Of a stretch of DNA of 35,471 nucleotides, positions 8,195 to 16,128 are shown one piece after another. Source of the DNA: Atribacterota bacterium (GTDB lineage: Bacteria > Atribacterota > Phoenicimicrobiia > Phoenicimicrobiales > Stramentimicrobiaceae). The DNA lies in NCBI GenBank assembly GCA_028717805.1, contig JAQUNC010000024.1, positions 1 to 35,471 on the forward strand, in the 5' to 3' direction. Numbering within the stretch: position 1 is the first letter of the stretch; every line of letters starts with the position of its first letter. A program made the position numbers and the translations under genes. The notes below the pieces were generated by a model. That model did no database searches. It was not told the origin of the DNA and saw only the letters and a list, made by a program, of their open reading frames with translations.

Positions 8195-9457
8195 ATGAAA
8201 GAACAAAACATCATTATTATTAGCTTAGATGAAGTTCGCCCGGATCATCTAAGCTGTTATGGTTATCAGAAAATTGTAACCCCGGCCATTGATCAGATGG
8301 CGCGTGAAGGGGTAAGGTTCAACCAATGTTTTTCCTCAGCAGATTTCACACCTATTGCCATGGGCTCGGTGATAACTGGTAAATATCCTAATAAACATGG
8401 TGTAAGAGATGCCTATTCTCATTTATCTGATCCTACAATTGCCACTATCTTAAAGGAAGATGGTTATCAAACTGCTGGTTTGGTGGGGAATGGATTACTA
8501 TCCAGGCAACATGGATTTGCTCAGGGATTTGACTTTTTCAATGAAACTTCCAAAGAAACCAGTTGGCTGGAAATTATATATCCCAATTCTGGAGTAGATG
8601 AGATATTTTATGAAGGCAACTATTGGGTGGAAGAATTTTTTAAATGGCTGAAGAAAAATTTTCAAAAGAAATTTTTCATGTGGGGACATCTTTATGAAAC
8701 ACATGAAGGCTCCGGCGTCTCTTTAGTTAAGAGAGGATTAATAAGCCAGGAGGAATCATCAGAATTTGATTATTATGATGCCAAGATAAAGATGGCTGAT
8801 GAAAAACTGATTCGTCGATTAATCAGCACATTAAAGGAATTAAATATCTATGATGAAACTACCATTGTTGTGATGAGTGATCATGGAACTAATTTAGGGG
8901 AACATCCAGTAAAAGATATTCCCTGGAGGAAGAAGGGGACTCGTTATCCCCAACATACCACAATGTATGACCATGATTTGCATGTTGCTATGATCATCAA
9001 AGGACCTGGTTTTCCTGCCGGTAAGGTTATTAATGGAATGGTTAGGTCTATTGATTTAGTTCCTACTCTATTGGAACATATTGGAATCTCTTCTCAAACC
9101 TATGATTTTGATGGACAATCCTGGTTGCCTTTGCTTCAAAATGACCAGAATCGTGATGAAGTGTACTCTGAAGATCTCTTTGAACCCAGAGGATTAGGTG
9201 CCATCCACTCTCTTCGTACTCCCGAATATAAATTCATGCGGAATCTAACCCTGGGCGAAGAGGCATATTTTGATTTGAAGAATGATCCTGGTGAACTAAA
9301 AAATATTAAAGAGGAAATAGATCAAGAAAAATTGATCAAGATTAGAAAAAGGCTAAATTCCTTTCTATTTACTAAGGTAGTTAGTCAAAAAGGATTTAGC
9401 CAGGAAGAAAAAGAAGCTATTAATCAGCGTTTACGTGGACTGGGGTATATAGAATAG
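8195..9457 (+). CDS. Second sulfatase-fold hydrolase/transferase lacking the formylglycine motif
   Basis: The 420-residue protein has the sulfatase fold. IISLDEVRPDHLSCYGY supplies Asp12 as metal ligand, VVMSDHGTNLGEH gives the second metal set, and TTMYDHDLHVAMIIKGPG is a typical late segment. At the nucleophile position it reads TPIAMGSVITG, with Thr52 replacing Cys/Ser and Met replacing Arg, so it departs from C-x-P-x-R in the same way as the first sulfatase-fold protein. The two are only distantly alike, so this is not a recent duplication. No signal peptide is seen. The ribosome site AAAGGA precedes ATG 8195. It ends in RLRGLGYIE, a tail often found in sulfatases. The gene lies 79 bases after the PP-loop gene, probably in the same operon. 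Confidence 0.75.
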   Translation: MKEQNIIIISLDEVRPDHLSCYGYQKIVTPAIDQMAREGVRFNQCFSSADFTPIAMGSVITGKYPNKHGVRDAYSHLSDPTIATILKEDGYQTAGLVGNGLLSRQHGFAQGFDFFNETSKETSWLEIIYPNSGVDEIFYEGNYWVEEFFKWLKKNFQKKFFMWGHLYETHEGSGVSLVKRGLISQEESSEFDYYDAKIKMADEKLIRRLISTLKELNIYDETTIVVMSDHGTNLGEHPVKDIPWRKKGTRYPQHTTMYDHDLHVAMIIKGPGFPAGKVINGMVRSIDLVPTLLEHIGISSQTYDFDGQSWLPLLQNDQNRDEVYSEDLFEPRGLGAIHSLRTPEYKFMRNLTLGEEAYFDLKNDPGELKNIKEEIDQEKLIKIRKRLNSFLFTKVVSQKGFSQEEKEAINQRLRGLGYIE

Positions 9458-9562
9458 ATTAATAAATTTAAATTAACTGATAAAGAAGGTGATTTTATAG
9501 TAATAAATACTTTTTTGTATTTTGTTTGAAATATTAAAAATTCATTGGAGGTTCAGTTAGTA

Positions 9563-10537
9563 ATGAGAAAATTCTATATTATTTCAATATTATTGATCTT
9601 TTTTTCGTTTTTTTTGATTTTCAGCTCATTAGCACAAGAATATCCCTCTAAACCTATTCAAGGAGTTATTTCTCTCTCAGCAGGAGGCACTATGGATGTA
9701 ATTGTAAGAGGTATGGCTCCATTTATGGAAGATTATTTAGGGCAACCGCTAGTTTTAACAAACGAAGCTGGTGCTAATGGTACAGTTGCTGTTGCACATG
9801 TTGCTGCATCTAAGCCGGATGGATATACCTTTGGATGGTGTAATATGCCTACCATTAACATCCATTATCAAATGAGAGATTTGCCTTACACGCCTGATGA
9901 TTTTGAGTATGTTGGTTCCCCAATGCCTTATGAATATGCTGTTGTTGTTAGACCAGATGAGCCATGGAAAGAAAATTGGGAAAGCTTTATCCAATATGCT
10001 AAAGATCATCCTAATATGGTTACCTATGGTGTTCCGGGAATTGGCTCAACTAATCATTTAACCATGGCATATATTGGTATGAAAGAAAATATAAGTTGGA
10101 ATGCAGTTCCTTTTAAAGGAGATTCAGAGGCAGTTGCTGCAGTTTTAGGAGGACATGTTGATTGTGCTGAAACTGCAACTATTCCAATGCTTTCACCAAC
10201 TCTCGCAGGGCAGTTGAAAGCTTTGGTTGTGGGAAGTAAGCGCAGATTAGATTTTGTACCAGATATCTCTACGCTAGAAGAAAAAGGTTATGGATTTTTC
10301 CAATTTTCTTGTATTGGCATGATACTTCCTAAGAATACTCCGGAAAATATCAGGCAGAAACTTGAAAGTGCTATTGAATTTGCTGTAAATCAAGATGAAG
10401 TACAGGAAATGGCTAAAAATGTTTGGCAGGTAAGATTAGATTTTAAAAACGGTGAAGAGTACAAAGAACTTTTATTAGAATATGGTACATTTTGGGGTGG
10501 AGTATTAAAAGAACTAGGAATGTTAAAGGATCAGTAA
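9563..10537 (+). CDS. Tripartite tricarboxylate transporter substrate-binding protein (TctC family)
   Basis: The 324-residue protein starts with a signal peptide (RKFYIISILLIFFSFFLIFSS, cleavage probably near SSLAQ/EYPSKP, residue 25). The family pattern follows: YPSKPIQGVISLSAGGTMD, then NEAGANGTVAVAHVAASKPDGYTFGW, and later GSTNHLTMAYI and GHVDCAETA. These periplasmic proteins capture carboxylates and related anions for TctA/TctB. I chose ATG 9563, 11 bases after GGAGG. The upstream TTG at 9545 would place extra residues ahead of the signal peptide. A long hairpin follows before tctB, which may raise the amount of this protein relative to the membrane subunits. The substrate is unknown. Confidence 0.85.
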   Translation: MRKFYIISILLIFFSFFLIFSSLAQEYPSKPIQGVISLSAGGTMDVIVRGMAPFMEDYLGQPLVLTNEAGANGTVAVAHVAASKPDGYTFGWCNMPTINIHYQMRDLPYTPDDFEYVGSPMPYEYAVVVRPDEPWKENWESFIQYAKDHPNMVTYGVPGIGSTNHLTMAYIGMKENISWNAVPFKGDSEAVAAVLGGHVDCAETATIPMLSPTLAGQLKALVVGSKRRLDFVPDISTLEEKGYGFFQFSCIGMILPKNTPENIRQKLESAIEFAVNQDEVQEMAKNVWQVRLDFKNGEEYKELLLEYGTFWGGVLKELGMLKDQ

Positions 10538-10584
10538 AACCATAAATTGTTTTCTAAAAGATCATATAATATAAGGTTTTATAT

Positions 10585-10660
10585 TGATAATTCCTAACTC
10601 CTAATCATTTCTTTAATCTAACAAATTACTTGTTATGGTTAAAGGAGTTAGGAATTATCA
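10585..10660 (+). repeat. Long perfect inverted repeat after tctC
   Basis: An 18-base perfect inverted repeat has arms at 10585-10602 and 10643-10660. Inside, further pairing is possible: TTTAA with TTAAA, and TAACAA (10619-10624) with TTGTTA (10630-10635). The whole segment can therefore form one long hairpin of about 75 bases. No T-run follows, so it is not a standard terminator. An RNA element protecting the upstream tctC message, or a small mobile palindrome, are the likely explanations. The rest of the gap (10538-10874) shows nothing else. Confidence 0.75.
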
Positions 10661-10874
10661 TAGAACTATCGGGTATTAATACTTATGGAATTTAATACAA
10701 ATATAATCAATAAAATCAAATATTATATAAATAGTTTGAAGTAGATAGTTAAATTATTAAAAATAATAATAAAGCAGTATTTATATTGAATACATAGATA
10801 TTTACTAATTGATATATCTCTAAAATACATCAAGATGTTAAAGCAATGCTAGGAGTAAATTAAGGAGGTAATGA

Positions 10875-11354
10875 TTGAGAATCAATAAAGATATTTTAAT
10901 TTCAATATTACTAGTGATGTTTTGTTTGGTAAATTATTTTTATCTAATACCTACTCAGGTTATAAGACATGGATCCTCAGCAAACTATCCTTATATGGTT
11001 ATTACTTTTTTGTTTATTTTTGTGTTAGTTTATACTTTTCTTTCTTTTAAAAAAAGGATAAGCCCCGATTCAAATTATATAAATATTTCTTTTTCAAATA
11101 AACAATATATTTTTAAAAATTTTATTATATTATTGATGATGATATTTTATGTATGTTTTATTGAATCGTTTGGGTTTATACTAATTTCATTTTTATTTAT
11201 ATTAATAGCTATGATGGTATATGGTTTAAGAGACTATTTCAGAGTATTAATAATTTCAATTTTATTTCCAACATTTATTTCTTATATTTTTAGAATCTTA
11301 TTAAAATCAAACTTGCCAGGAGGAATAATTGAGCAGATTATTTTTGGATGGTAA
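10875..11354 (+). CDS. Tripartite tricarboxylate transporter small membrane subunit (TctB family)
   Basis: The 159-residue hydrophobic protein has about four membrane helices: near residues 8-25, 40-58, 78-100 and 105-145 (the last a long split stretch). Size, topology and place between tctC and tctA fit the poorly conserved TctB family. The start is TTG 10875, six bases after AAGGAGG. An ATG at 10871 opens only a five-codon frame. The next gene, an alcohol dehydrogenase, starts 56 bases later, which is unusual because tctB is normally followed directly by tctA. Confidence 0.7.
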   Translation: MRINKDILISILLVMFCLVNYFYLIPTQVIRHGSSANYPYMVITFLFIFVLVYTFLSFKKRISPDSNYINISFSNKQYIFKNFIILLMMIFYVCFIESFGFILISFLFILIAMMVYGLRDYFRVLIISILFPTFISYIFRILLKSNLPGGIIEQIIFGW

Positions 11355-11410
11355 GTATATTTTATGCATTGAAAATATAATTAATATTGCTATTAGAGGA
11401 GGATTAACTA

Positions 11411-12577
11411 GTGGATGACATTGAATATTACTTTAATTTCCCACAAAGAATAATTAACAAATGGAGAGTAATTAACAAAATTGGAATTATTTTAAAAAGT
11501 TATGACTTTAATAAGATTATGATAGTAACTGATAAAGGAATAGCAAAATCTGGTTTAATTCCTGATGTTGAACAATCATTAAAAGAAAACAATATTAAAT
11601 ACACTATTTTCAGTGAAGTAAAATCTAATCCTGATATCAACACAGTTAATATCGGGAAAAAATTAGCTCAAAAAGATAACATAGATTGTTTATTAGGTAT
11701 TGGTGGAGGGAGTTGTATAGATGCTGCAAAAGCTATTGCAATTGTTTTAACAAACGATGCTTCTATAGAAAAATATGAAGGTTTAGATAAATATGAAAAT
11801 AATCCTCTTCCCATTATAGCTGTTCCAACAACTGCTGGAACAGGAAGTGAATCAACGCCTTCAGCAGTTATAACGGACAGTATAAGGAAGAATAAAATGT
11901 CGATATTTAGTATTAGAGGATTGCCAATTTTAGCTATTTTAGATCCAAGTGTATTGAAAAGCTTAAGTGCTAACTTAGCAGCCGCTACAGGTTTAGATGC
12001 ATTATGTCATGCTATTGAGTCTTACACTAGTCTAAAATCAACATATTTAACAGATTCCATTTCATTAAAGGCTATTGAGCTAATAGGAAAATATATAAGA
12101 ATTTTTGTTGCCAATAGAAGTAATGAAATTGCAGCCCAAGCAATGTTGACTGCAAGCAATCTAGCTGGTATTTCTTTTTCCCATACCTTTTTAGGAAATG
12201 TTCATGCTTTATCCCATCCAATTGGAGGTTATTACGACGCTCCACATGGAGTTATAAATTCAATTTTACTTCCACATGTTATGAAATTTAACTTAATTAG
12301 TAATCCTGAAAAATTTAAAAATATTGCTGTTTCATTAGGAGAGAATATCAATGATATAACTATTTTGGAAGCAGCGAATAAATCAATAAAAGCTGTTAAT
12401 GATTTAATGATAGATTTGGGTATTCCAAAATATTTAGATGAAGTGGGTCTCAAAAAAGAGCACATTGAAGAAATCAGTGAAATTGCAAAAAGAAGCAGAA
12501 ATGCCTCAGTTAATCCCAGAGATACACAAATCAATGATTTTAAACAAATACTTTTAGATGCAATAAGCTCTGAGTAA
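11411..12577 (+). CDS. Iron-containing alcohol dehydrogenase
   Basis: The 388-residue protein is a group III (iron-dependent) NAD(P)-linked alcohol dehydrogenase. LGIGGGSCIDAAKAIA (GGGS at 98-101) binds the cofactor, and PTTAGTGSE at 140-148 is the family block. The iron ligands are predicted as Asp196, His200, His265 and His279 from the LDALCHAIE and NVHALSHPIGGYYDAPHG blocks, with the family spacing. It would interconvert an alcohol and an aldehyde. Members include 4-hydroxybutyrate dehydrogenase and the sulfoacetaldehyde reductase SarD of taurine degraders, either of which could pair with the downstream aminotransferase. The start is GTG 11411 after AGAGGAGGA. It sits inside the TctCBA operon, suggesting it acts on the imported compound or its product. 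Confidence 0.85.
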   Translation: MDDIEYYFNFPQRIINKWRVINKIGIILKSYDFNKIMIVTDKGIAKSGLIPDVEQSLKENNIKYTIFSEVKSNPDINTVNIGKKLAQKDNIDCLLGIGGGSCIDAAKAIAIVLTNDASIEKYEGLDKYENNPLPIIAVPTTAGTGSESTPSAVITDSIRKNKMSIFSIRGLPILAILDPSVLKSLSANLAAATGLDALCHAIESYTSLKSTYLTDSISLKAIELIGKYIRIFVANRSNEIAAQAMLTASNLAGISFSHTFLGNVHALSHPIGGYYDAPHGVINSILLPHVMKFNLISNPEKFKNIAVSLGENINDITILEAANKSIKAVNDLMIDLGIPKYLDEVGLKKEHIEEISEIAKRSRNASVNPRDTQINDFKQILLDAISSE

Positions 12578-12621
12578 GTATAAAAATTAAATAATATTTA
12601 TTTTTTGTATTTTTATAAAGC

Positions 12622-12673
12622 ATTTTTTATCATTTGTTTTGGTTTATTTAAATATATCAATGTGATAAAAAAT
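12622..12673 (+). repeat. Inverted repeat between the dehydrogenase and tctA
   Basis: Perfect 11-base arms, ATTTTTTATCA (12622-12632) and TGATAAAAAAT (12663-12673), are separated by 30 bases. The arms are AT-rich, so the hairpin is weak. It may modulate expression between the two genes or be a chance palindrome. Confidence 0.4.
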
Positions 12674-12729
12674 ATAGTTTTATATCAATATCAGATCAAT
12701 AATAAGTTAATAAATTTCGGAGGCCATTA

Positions 12730-14253
12730 ATGTTGTCAGAAATTATAAAAGGATTTTTGCTTTCTATACAACCTCTAAATATGTTTGGGATTTTATTTGG
12801 TTATCTTGTTGGAATTTTTGTTGGTGCATTACCTGGACTTACAGGTGTAATGGCCATAGCAATCATGCTTCCTTTAACTTATAAGTTACCAGGGCTTCTT
12901 TCAATAGCCGCTTTAATGGGATGTTATAAAGGCGCAACTTATGGAGGTTCTATTTCTGCAATTTTAATAAACACTCCAGGAACACCAGAAGCTGCTGCTA
13001 CATCGCTTGATGGTCATCCATTAGCAGAGAGAGGAGAAGTGCTTAGAGCGTTAGAAATGGCTTTGATTGCTTCTATTATTGGTGGAACAATAAGCAATAT
13101 TATTACTCTTTTGACAACGATGCCAATAGCCAAGATTGCATTGTCTTTTGGACCAGTCGAAATAGCTAGCTTAATACTTTTCTCCTTAACAATTATTGCA
13201 GCTACTTTAGGAAATAGTTTGATTGAAGTAGTGAAAGGTTTGATATCAGCAGGTTTAGGTTTGTTTTTTGCGATGATTGGCTTAGATATTATGACAACTA
13301 CCAGACGATATTGTTTCGGTATTTTAGACTTAGATAGAGGATTAGGATTGGTTCCAGTCTTAATAGGTTTCTTAGCATTATCTGAGGTTTTAATTCAAAG
13401 TGAGATATTAATTAAAAGATATAGTCTAGTGAGAAAAGATAAATGGGGTTCTATCGATTTAACCTTTTCGTTATATTTAAAAGAAAAAATAAATTGGAAA
13501 ACTAGGTTCAGAGATATTAGATATTGTTTTAAAGATATACTAAAGTCTTCTATTATTGGTACTTTTGTTGGAGCTCTTCCAGGATTAGGGGCACCTACTG
13601 CTGCGTTTCTTTCCTATGGTGAAGCTAAAAGGACTTCTAAACACCCAGAAAATTTTGGTAAAGGTGAAATTATTGGTGTAGCAGCTCCTGAAGCAGGTAA
13701 CAATGCAGTTTGCGCTTCTAGTCTAATACCATTAGTAACTCTGGGTATCCCTGGTAGTGTAACAGCAGCAGTTTTGTTAGGTGCTTTTATGATTCATGGT
13801 ATGATGCCTGGCCCAATGCTAATGATTACTCACCCAAGTACTCTTTATGGATTATTTTTTTTAATGCTTTGGACAGATCCCCTTGGTGGACTAGTAATTG
13901 GTGTTCCATTTATACATGCAGCAAAGTTATTTATAGCAAAAATAAAGAAGAATTTTCTTCTTCCAATTATAATAATTTTGTGTTTTATAGGTTCGTATGG
14001 AATTGCATTTAGTGTATTTGATATGAAAATTGTCATTTTTTTTGGCGTATTAGGATATTTAATGAAGATTTTTAATCTTGATTTATCTGCCTTCTTAATA
14101 GCTTTTATCCTTGGTCCAATTCTAGAAGAAAACGTAAGATTAGCATTAATTATTTCACACAATAATCCAGGGGTATTTATTAGAAGTCCAATTGCTATTT
14201 TTTTCTATTTAATATCTCTTTTTTCTCTACTGTATTCCTTAAAAAAGAAATAA
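12730..14253 (+). CDS. Tripartite tricarboxylate transporter large membrane subunit (TctA family)
   Basis: The 507-residue protein has about 12 membrane helices and the two internal family repeats. GYLVGIFVGALPGLTGVMA comes near residue 24, with YGGSISAILINTPGTPEAAAT after it. The second copy is IGTFVGALPGLGAPTAAFLSY near residue 277, with GVAAPEAGNNA and TLGIPGSVTAAVLLGAF after it. TctA forms the sodium- or proton-coupled channel that takes ligand from TctC. The start is ATG 12730, six bases after CGGAGG. It is separated from tctB by the dehydrogenase gene, but all three parts of the transporter are intact. The substrate class could include carboxylates or sulfonated carboxylates. Confidence 0.9.
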   Translation: MLSEIIKGFLLSIQPLNMFGILFGYLVGIFVGALPGLTGVMAIAIMLPLTYKLPGLLSIAALMGCYKGATYGGSISAILINTPGTPEAAATSLDGHPLAERGEVLRALEMALIASIIGGTISNIITLLTTMPIAKIALSFGPVEIASLILFSLTIIAATLGNSLIEVVKGLISAGLGLFFAMIGLDIMTTTRRYCFGILDLDRGLGLVPVLIGFLALSEVLIQSEILIKRYSLVRKDKWGSIDLTFSLYLKEKINWKTRFRDIRYCFKDILKSSIIGTFVGALPGLGAPTAAFLSYGEAKRTSKHPENFGKGEIIGVAAPEAGNNAVCASSLIPLVTLGIPGSVTAAVLLGAFMIHGMMPGPMLMITHPSTLYGLFFLMLWTDPLGGLVIGVPFIHAAKLFIAKIKKNFLLPIIIILCFIGSYGIAFSVFDMKIVIFFGVLGYLMKIFNLDLSAFLIAFILGPILEENVRLALIISHNNPGVFIRSPIAIFFYLISLFSLLYSLKKK

Positions 14254-14559
14254 GTTTATAGTAAATAAAAATAATTATATTTATCAAAGATAAGGTAAAA
14301 TAGAAGATTTTTAATAATATGAAAAATCAAAATAATTATCAATTTTCAAGGTGATCAAGCAAAAGGTAAAAGTATTTATATAGAAATAGAAAGATATCAC
14401 TGAAAATATTGTATAGATTAATTCGTACCATTTTTTTATAACACTTCTAGGGATTTACATTCTTCTAAGGAGGTGATTGGATTTTTTTATAGGTAGTATA
14501 ATTTATTTTTAAATCTTTACTATGTTTACAAATAACACTTAGGAGGTAATTTTGAAGAT
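14254..14559. other. Intergenic region with an orphan ribosome site
   Basis: This AT-rich gap holds a near-perfect Shine-Dalgarno AAGGAGGTGAT at 14467-14477 with no real gene behind it. The following TTG opens 11 codons and the GTG opens 7. GTATAGAT at 14411-14418 matches seven of eight bases of the GTATAGAC operator near 5205. The second ribosome site AGGAGG (14541-14546) serves the aminotransferase at 14560. Confidence 0.4.
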
Positions 14560-15921
14560 ATGGACAGTATAAGAAATGTTCCGAAACCAATCATTAAAAC
14601 AGGTATTCCCGGTCCAAAATCGCAAAAACTTCTACGGATGGAAGATCTATATGTACCAAAAGGCGTTTTTCATACAGTTCCGACATTTATCAATAGAGGA
14701 GAAGGAGCTGTAATTGAAGATATTGATGGAAATGTATTAATTGATTTTGCTGCTGGCATTAGTGTGTTAAATATAGGATACAGTCATCCTGAAGTTGTAG
14801 AAGCAGTGAAGGAACAATCAGAGAAATATTTTCATACCAGTTTTAGTGTAGTATTTAATGAACCCTACGTGCATTTAGCAAAGAAATTATGTGAGATTAC
14901 GCCAGGTAAATTTCCCAAAAAAACGACATTCTTCAATTGTGGTGCTGAAGCTGTAGAAAACGCCATTAAAATTGCCAGACAATATACGAAAAAGACAGAT
15001 ATTATCTGTTTTGAAGGTGCTTATCATGGAAGGACTCTTCTGACCATGACTCTTACCAGTAAACCAAGGCCTTATACTTTTGGTTTTGGTCCCTTTGCAC
15101 CGGGAGTGCATAAAATACCTTTTGCCAATTGTTATCGATGTGCCTATGGTTTAAGAAGAGAAACATGTAATTTGAGATGTGCTGAAAGGTTAGAAGAGAT
15201 ATTTGCTTCAGTAGTTGATGCAGAAAATGTTGCAGCAGTCATTGCTGAACCAATCCAGGGAGAGGGAGGTTTTACCTTACCCCCTGATGAATTTTTTACC
15301 AAGATCAAGAGAATTTGTGAAAAACACGATATTCTATTTATTGCCGATGAAATTCAAACCGGTTTTTGCAGAACCGGTAAAATGTTTGCCAGCGAATATT
15401 GGGATATAGTTCCTGATATTGTTACCATGTCCAAATCTCTTGCTGGAGGTTTGCCGCTGAGTGCTTTGACAGCCAGGACAGATATTATTGAAGTACCTCA
15501 GGTTGGTCAAATTGGTGGTACATTTTGTGGGAATCCGGTAGCATCAGTAGCAGCTTTGAAGGTAATAGAAGTAATGGAAAGAGATGATTTTGCTGGAAAA
15601 GCAAAAAAAATAGGAGAGATAATGAAACCCCGATTGGAAAGCATGAAGGAAAAATATGAGATAATAGGAGATGTAAGGGGTAGAGGAGCCATGATGGCTT
15701 TTGAATTAGTCAAAGATCGTAAGACTAAGTTGCCTGCAAAAGATGAAACAAAAGCTATTCAAAAATTAGCTTATGAAAATGGGCTTATACTACTTTCTGC
15801 AGGTATTTATAGTAATGTAATCAGAACACTAGTTCCCTTAGTAATTACTGAGGAACAGTTAAATGCGGGACTAGATATTATTGAAAAAGCTGTATCAGAA
15901 GTAAATAAGAGCTTAACATAA
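14560..15921 (+). CDS. Class III PLP-dependent aminotransferase (GabT-like)
   Basis: The 453-residue protein is an ornithine/4-aminobutyrate-type aminotransferase. GAEAVENAIKIAR and FEGAYHGRT bind the PLP phosphate. ADEIQTGFCRTG holds Asp263 for the pyridine nitrogen, and MSKSLAGGLPL holds the PLP lysine, Lys292. A small cysteine-bearing insertion, CYRCAYGLRRETCNLRC (Cys191, 194, 203, 207), occurs in some anaerobe GabT-like enzymes and could bind metal. Possible roles are deamination of 4-aminobutyrate, taurine or a related omega-amino compound. The iron dehydrogenase upstream could reduce the resulting aldehyde. The start is ATG 14560. AGGAGG lies 13 bases upstream, further than usual, but no better in-frame start exists. 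The substrate remains open. Confidence 0.85.
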   Translation: MDSIRNVPKPIIKTGIPGPKSQKLLRMEDLYVPKGVFHTVPTFINRGEGAVIEDIDGNVLIDFAAGISVLNIGYSHPEVVEAVKEQSEKYFHTSFSVVFNEPYVHLAKKLCEITPGKFPKKTTFFNCGAEAVENAIKIARQYTKKTDIICFEGAYHGRTLLTMTLTSKPRPYTFGFGPFAPGVHKIPFANCYRCAYGLRRETCNLRCAERLEEIFASVVDAENVAAVIAEPIQGEGGFTLPPDEFFTKIKRICEKHDILFIADEIQTGFCRTGKMFASEYWDIVPDIVTMSKSLAGGLPLSALTARTDIIEVPQVGQIGGTFCGNPVASVAALKVIEVMERDDFAGKAKKIGEIMKPRLESMKEKYEIIGDVRGRGAMMAFELVKDRKTKLPAKDETKAIQKLAYENGLILLSAGIYSNVIRTLVPLVITEEQLNAGLDIIEKAVSEVNKSLT

Positions 15922-16055
15922 TCCCAAGAGTTCCTTTTCTTAGAGATGAATATACTTAGAATAAAAAAGGGAGAAGGGCAATTTTTAGAATATTTAGCGG
16001 AAAGTTAAGTTGTGTAAATCAGGAGAATTACAAACACTGGCTAATAAATAAATTA

Positions 16056-16076
16056 TTGACAAATCTATTATAGATT
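16056..16076 (+). promoter_or_regulatory. Candidate -35 box with abutting palindromic operator
   Basis: TTGACA (16056-16061) is directly followed by the 15-base perfect palindrome AATCTAT-T-ATAGATT (16062-16076). It would lie in the promoter spacer, a classic repressor position. No good -10 box is present at the correct distance (TAACGA at 16079-16084), so the promoter would be weak or activator-dependent. It precedes the ABC transporter genes. Confidence 0.4.
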
Positions 16077-16128
16077 CTTAACGAAATAATGAAAGGTTTC
16101 TTGATTTTAGATATAAGGGGGTAAAGGA

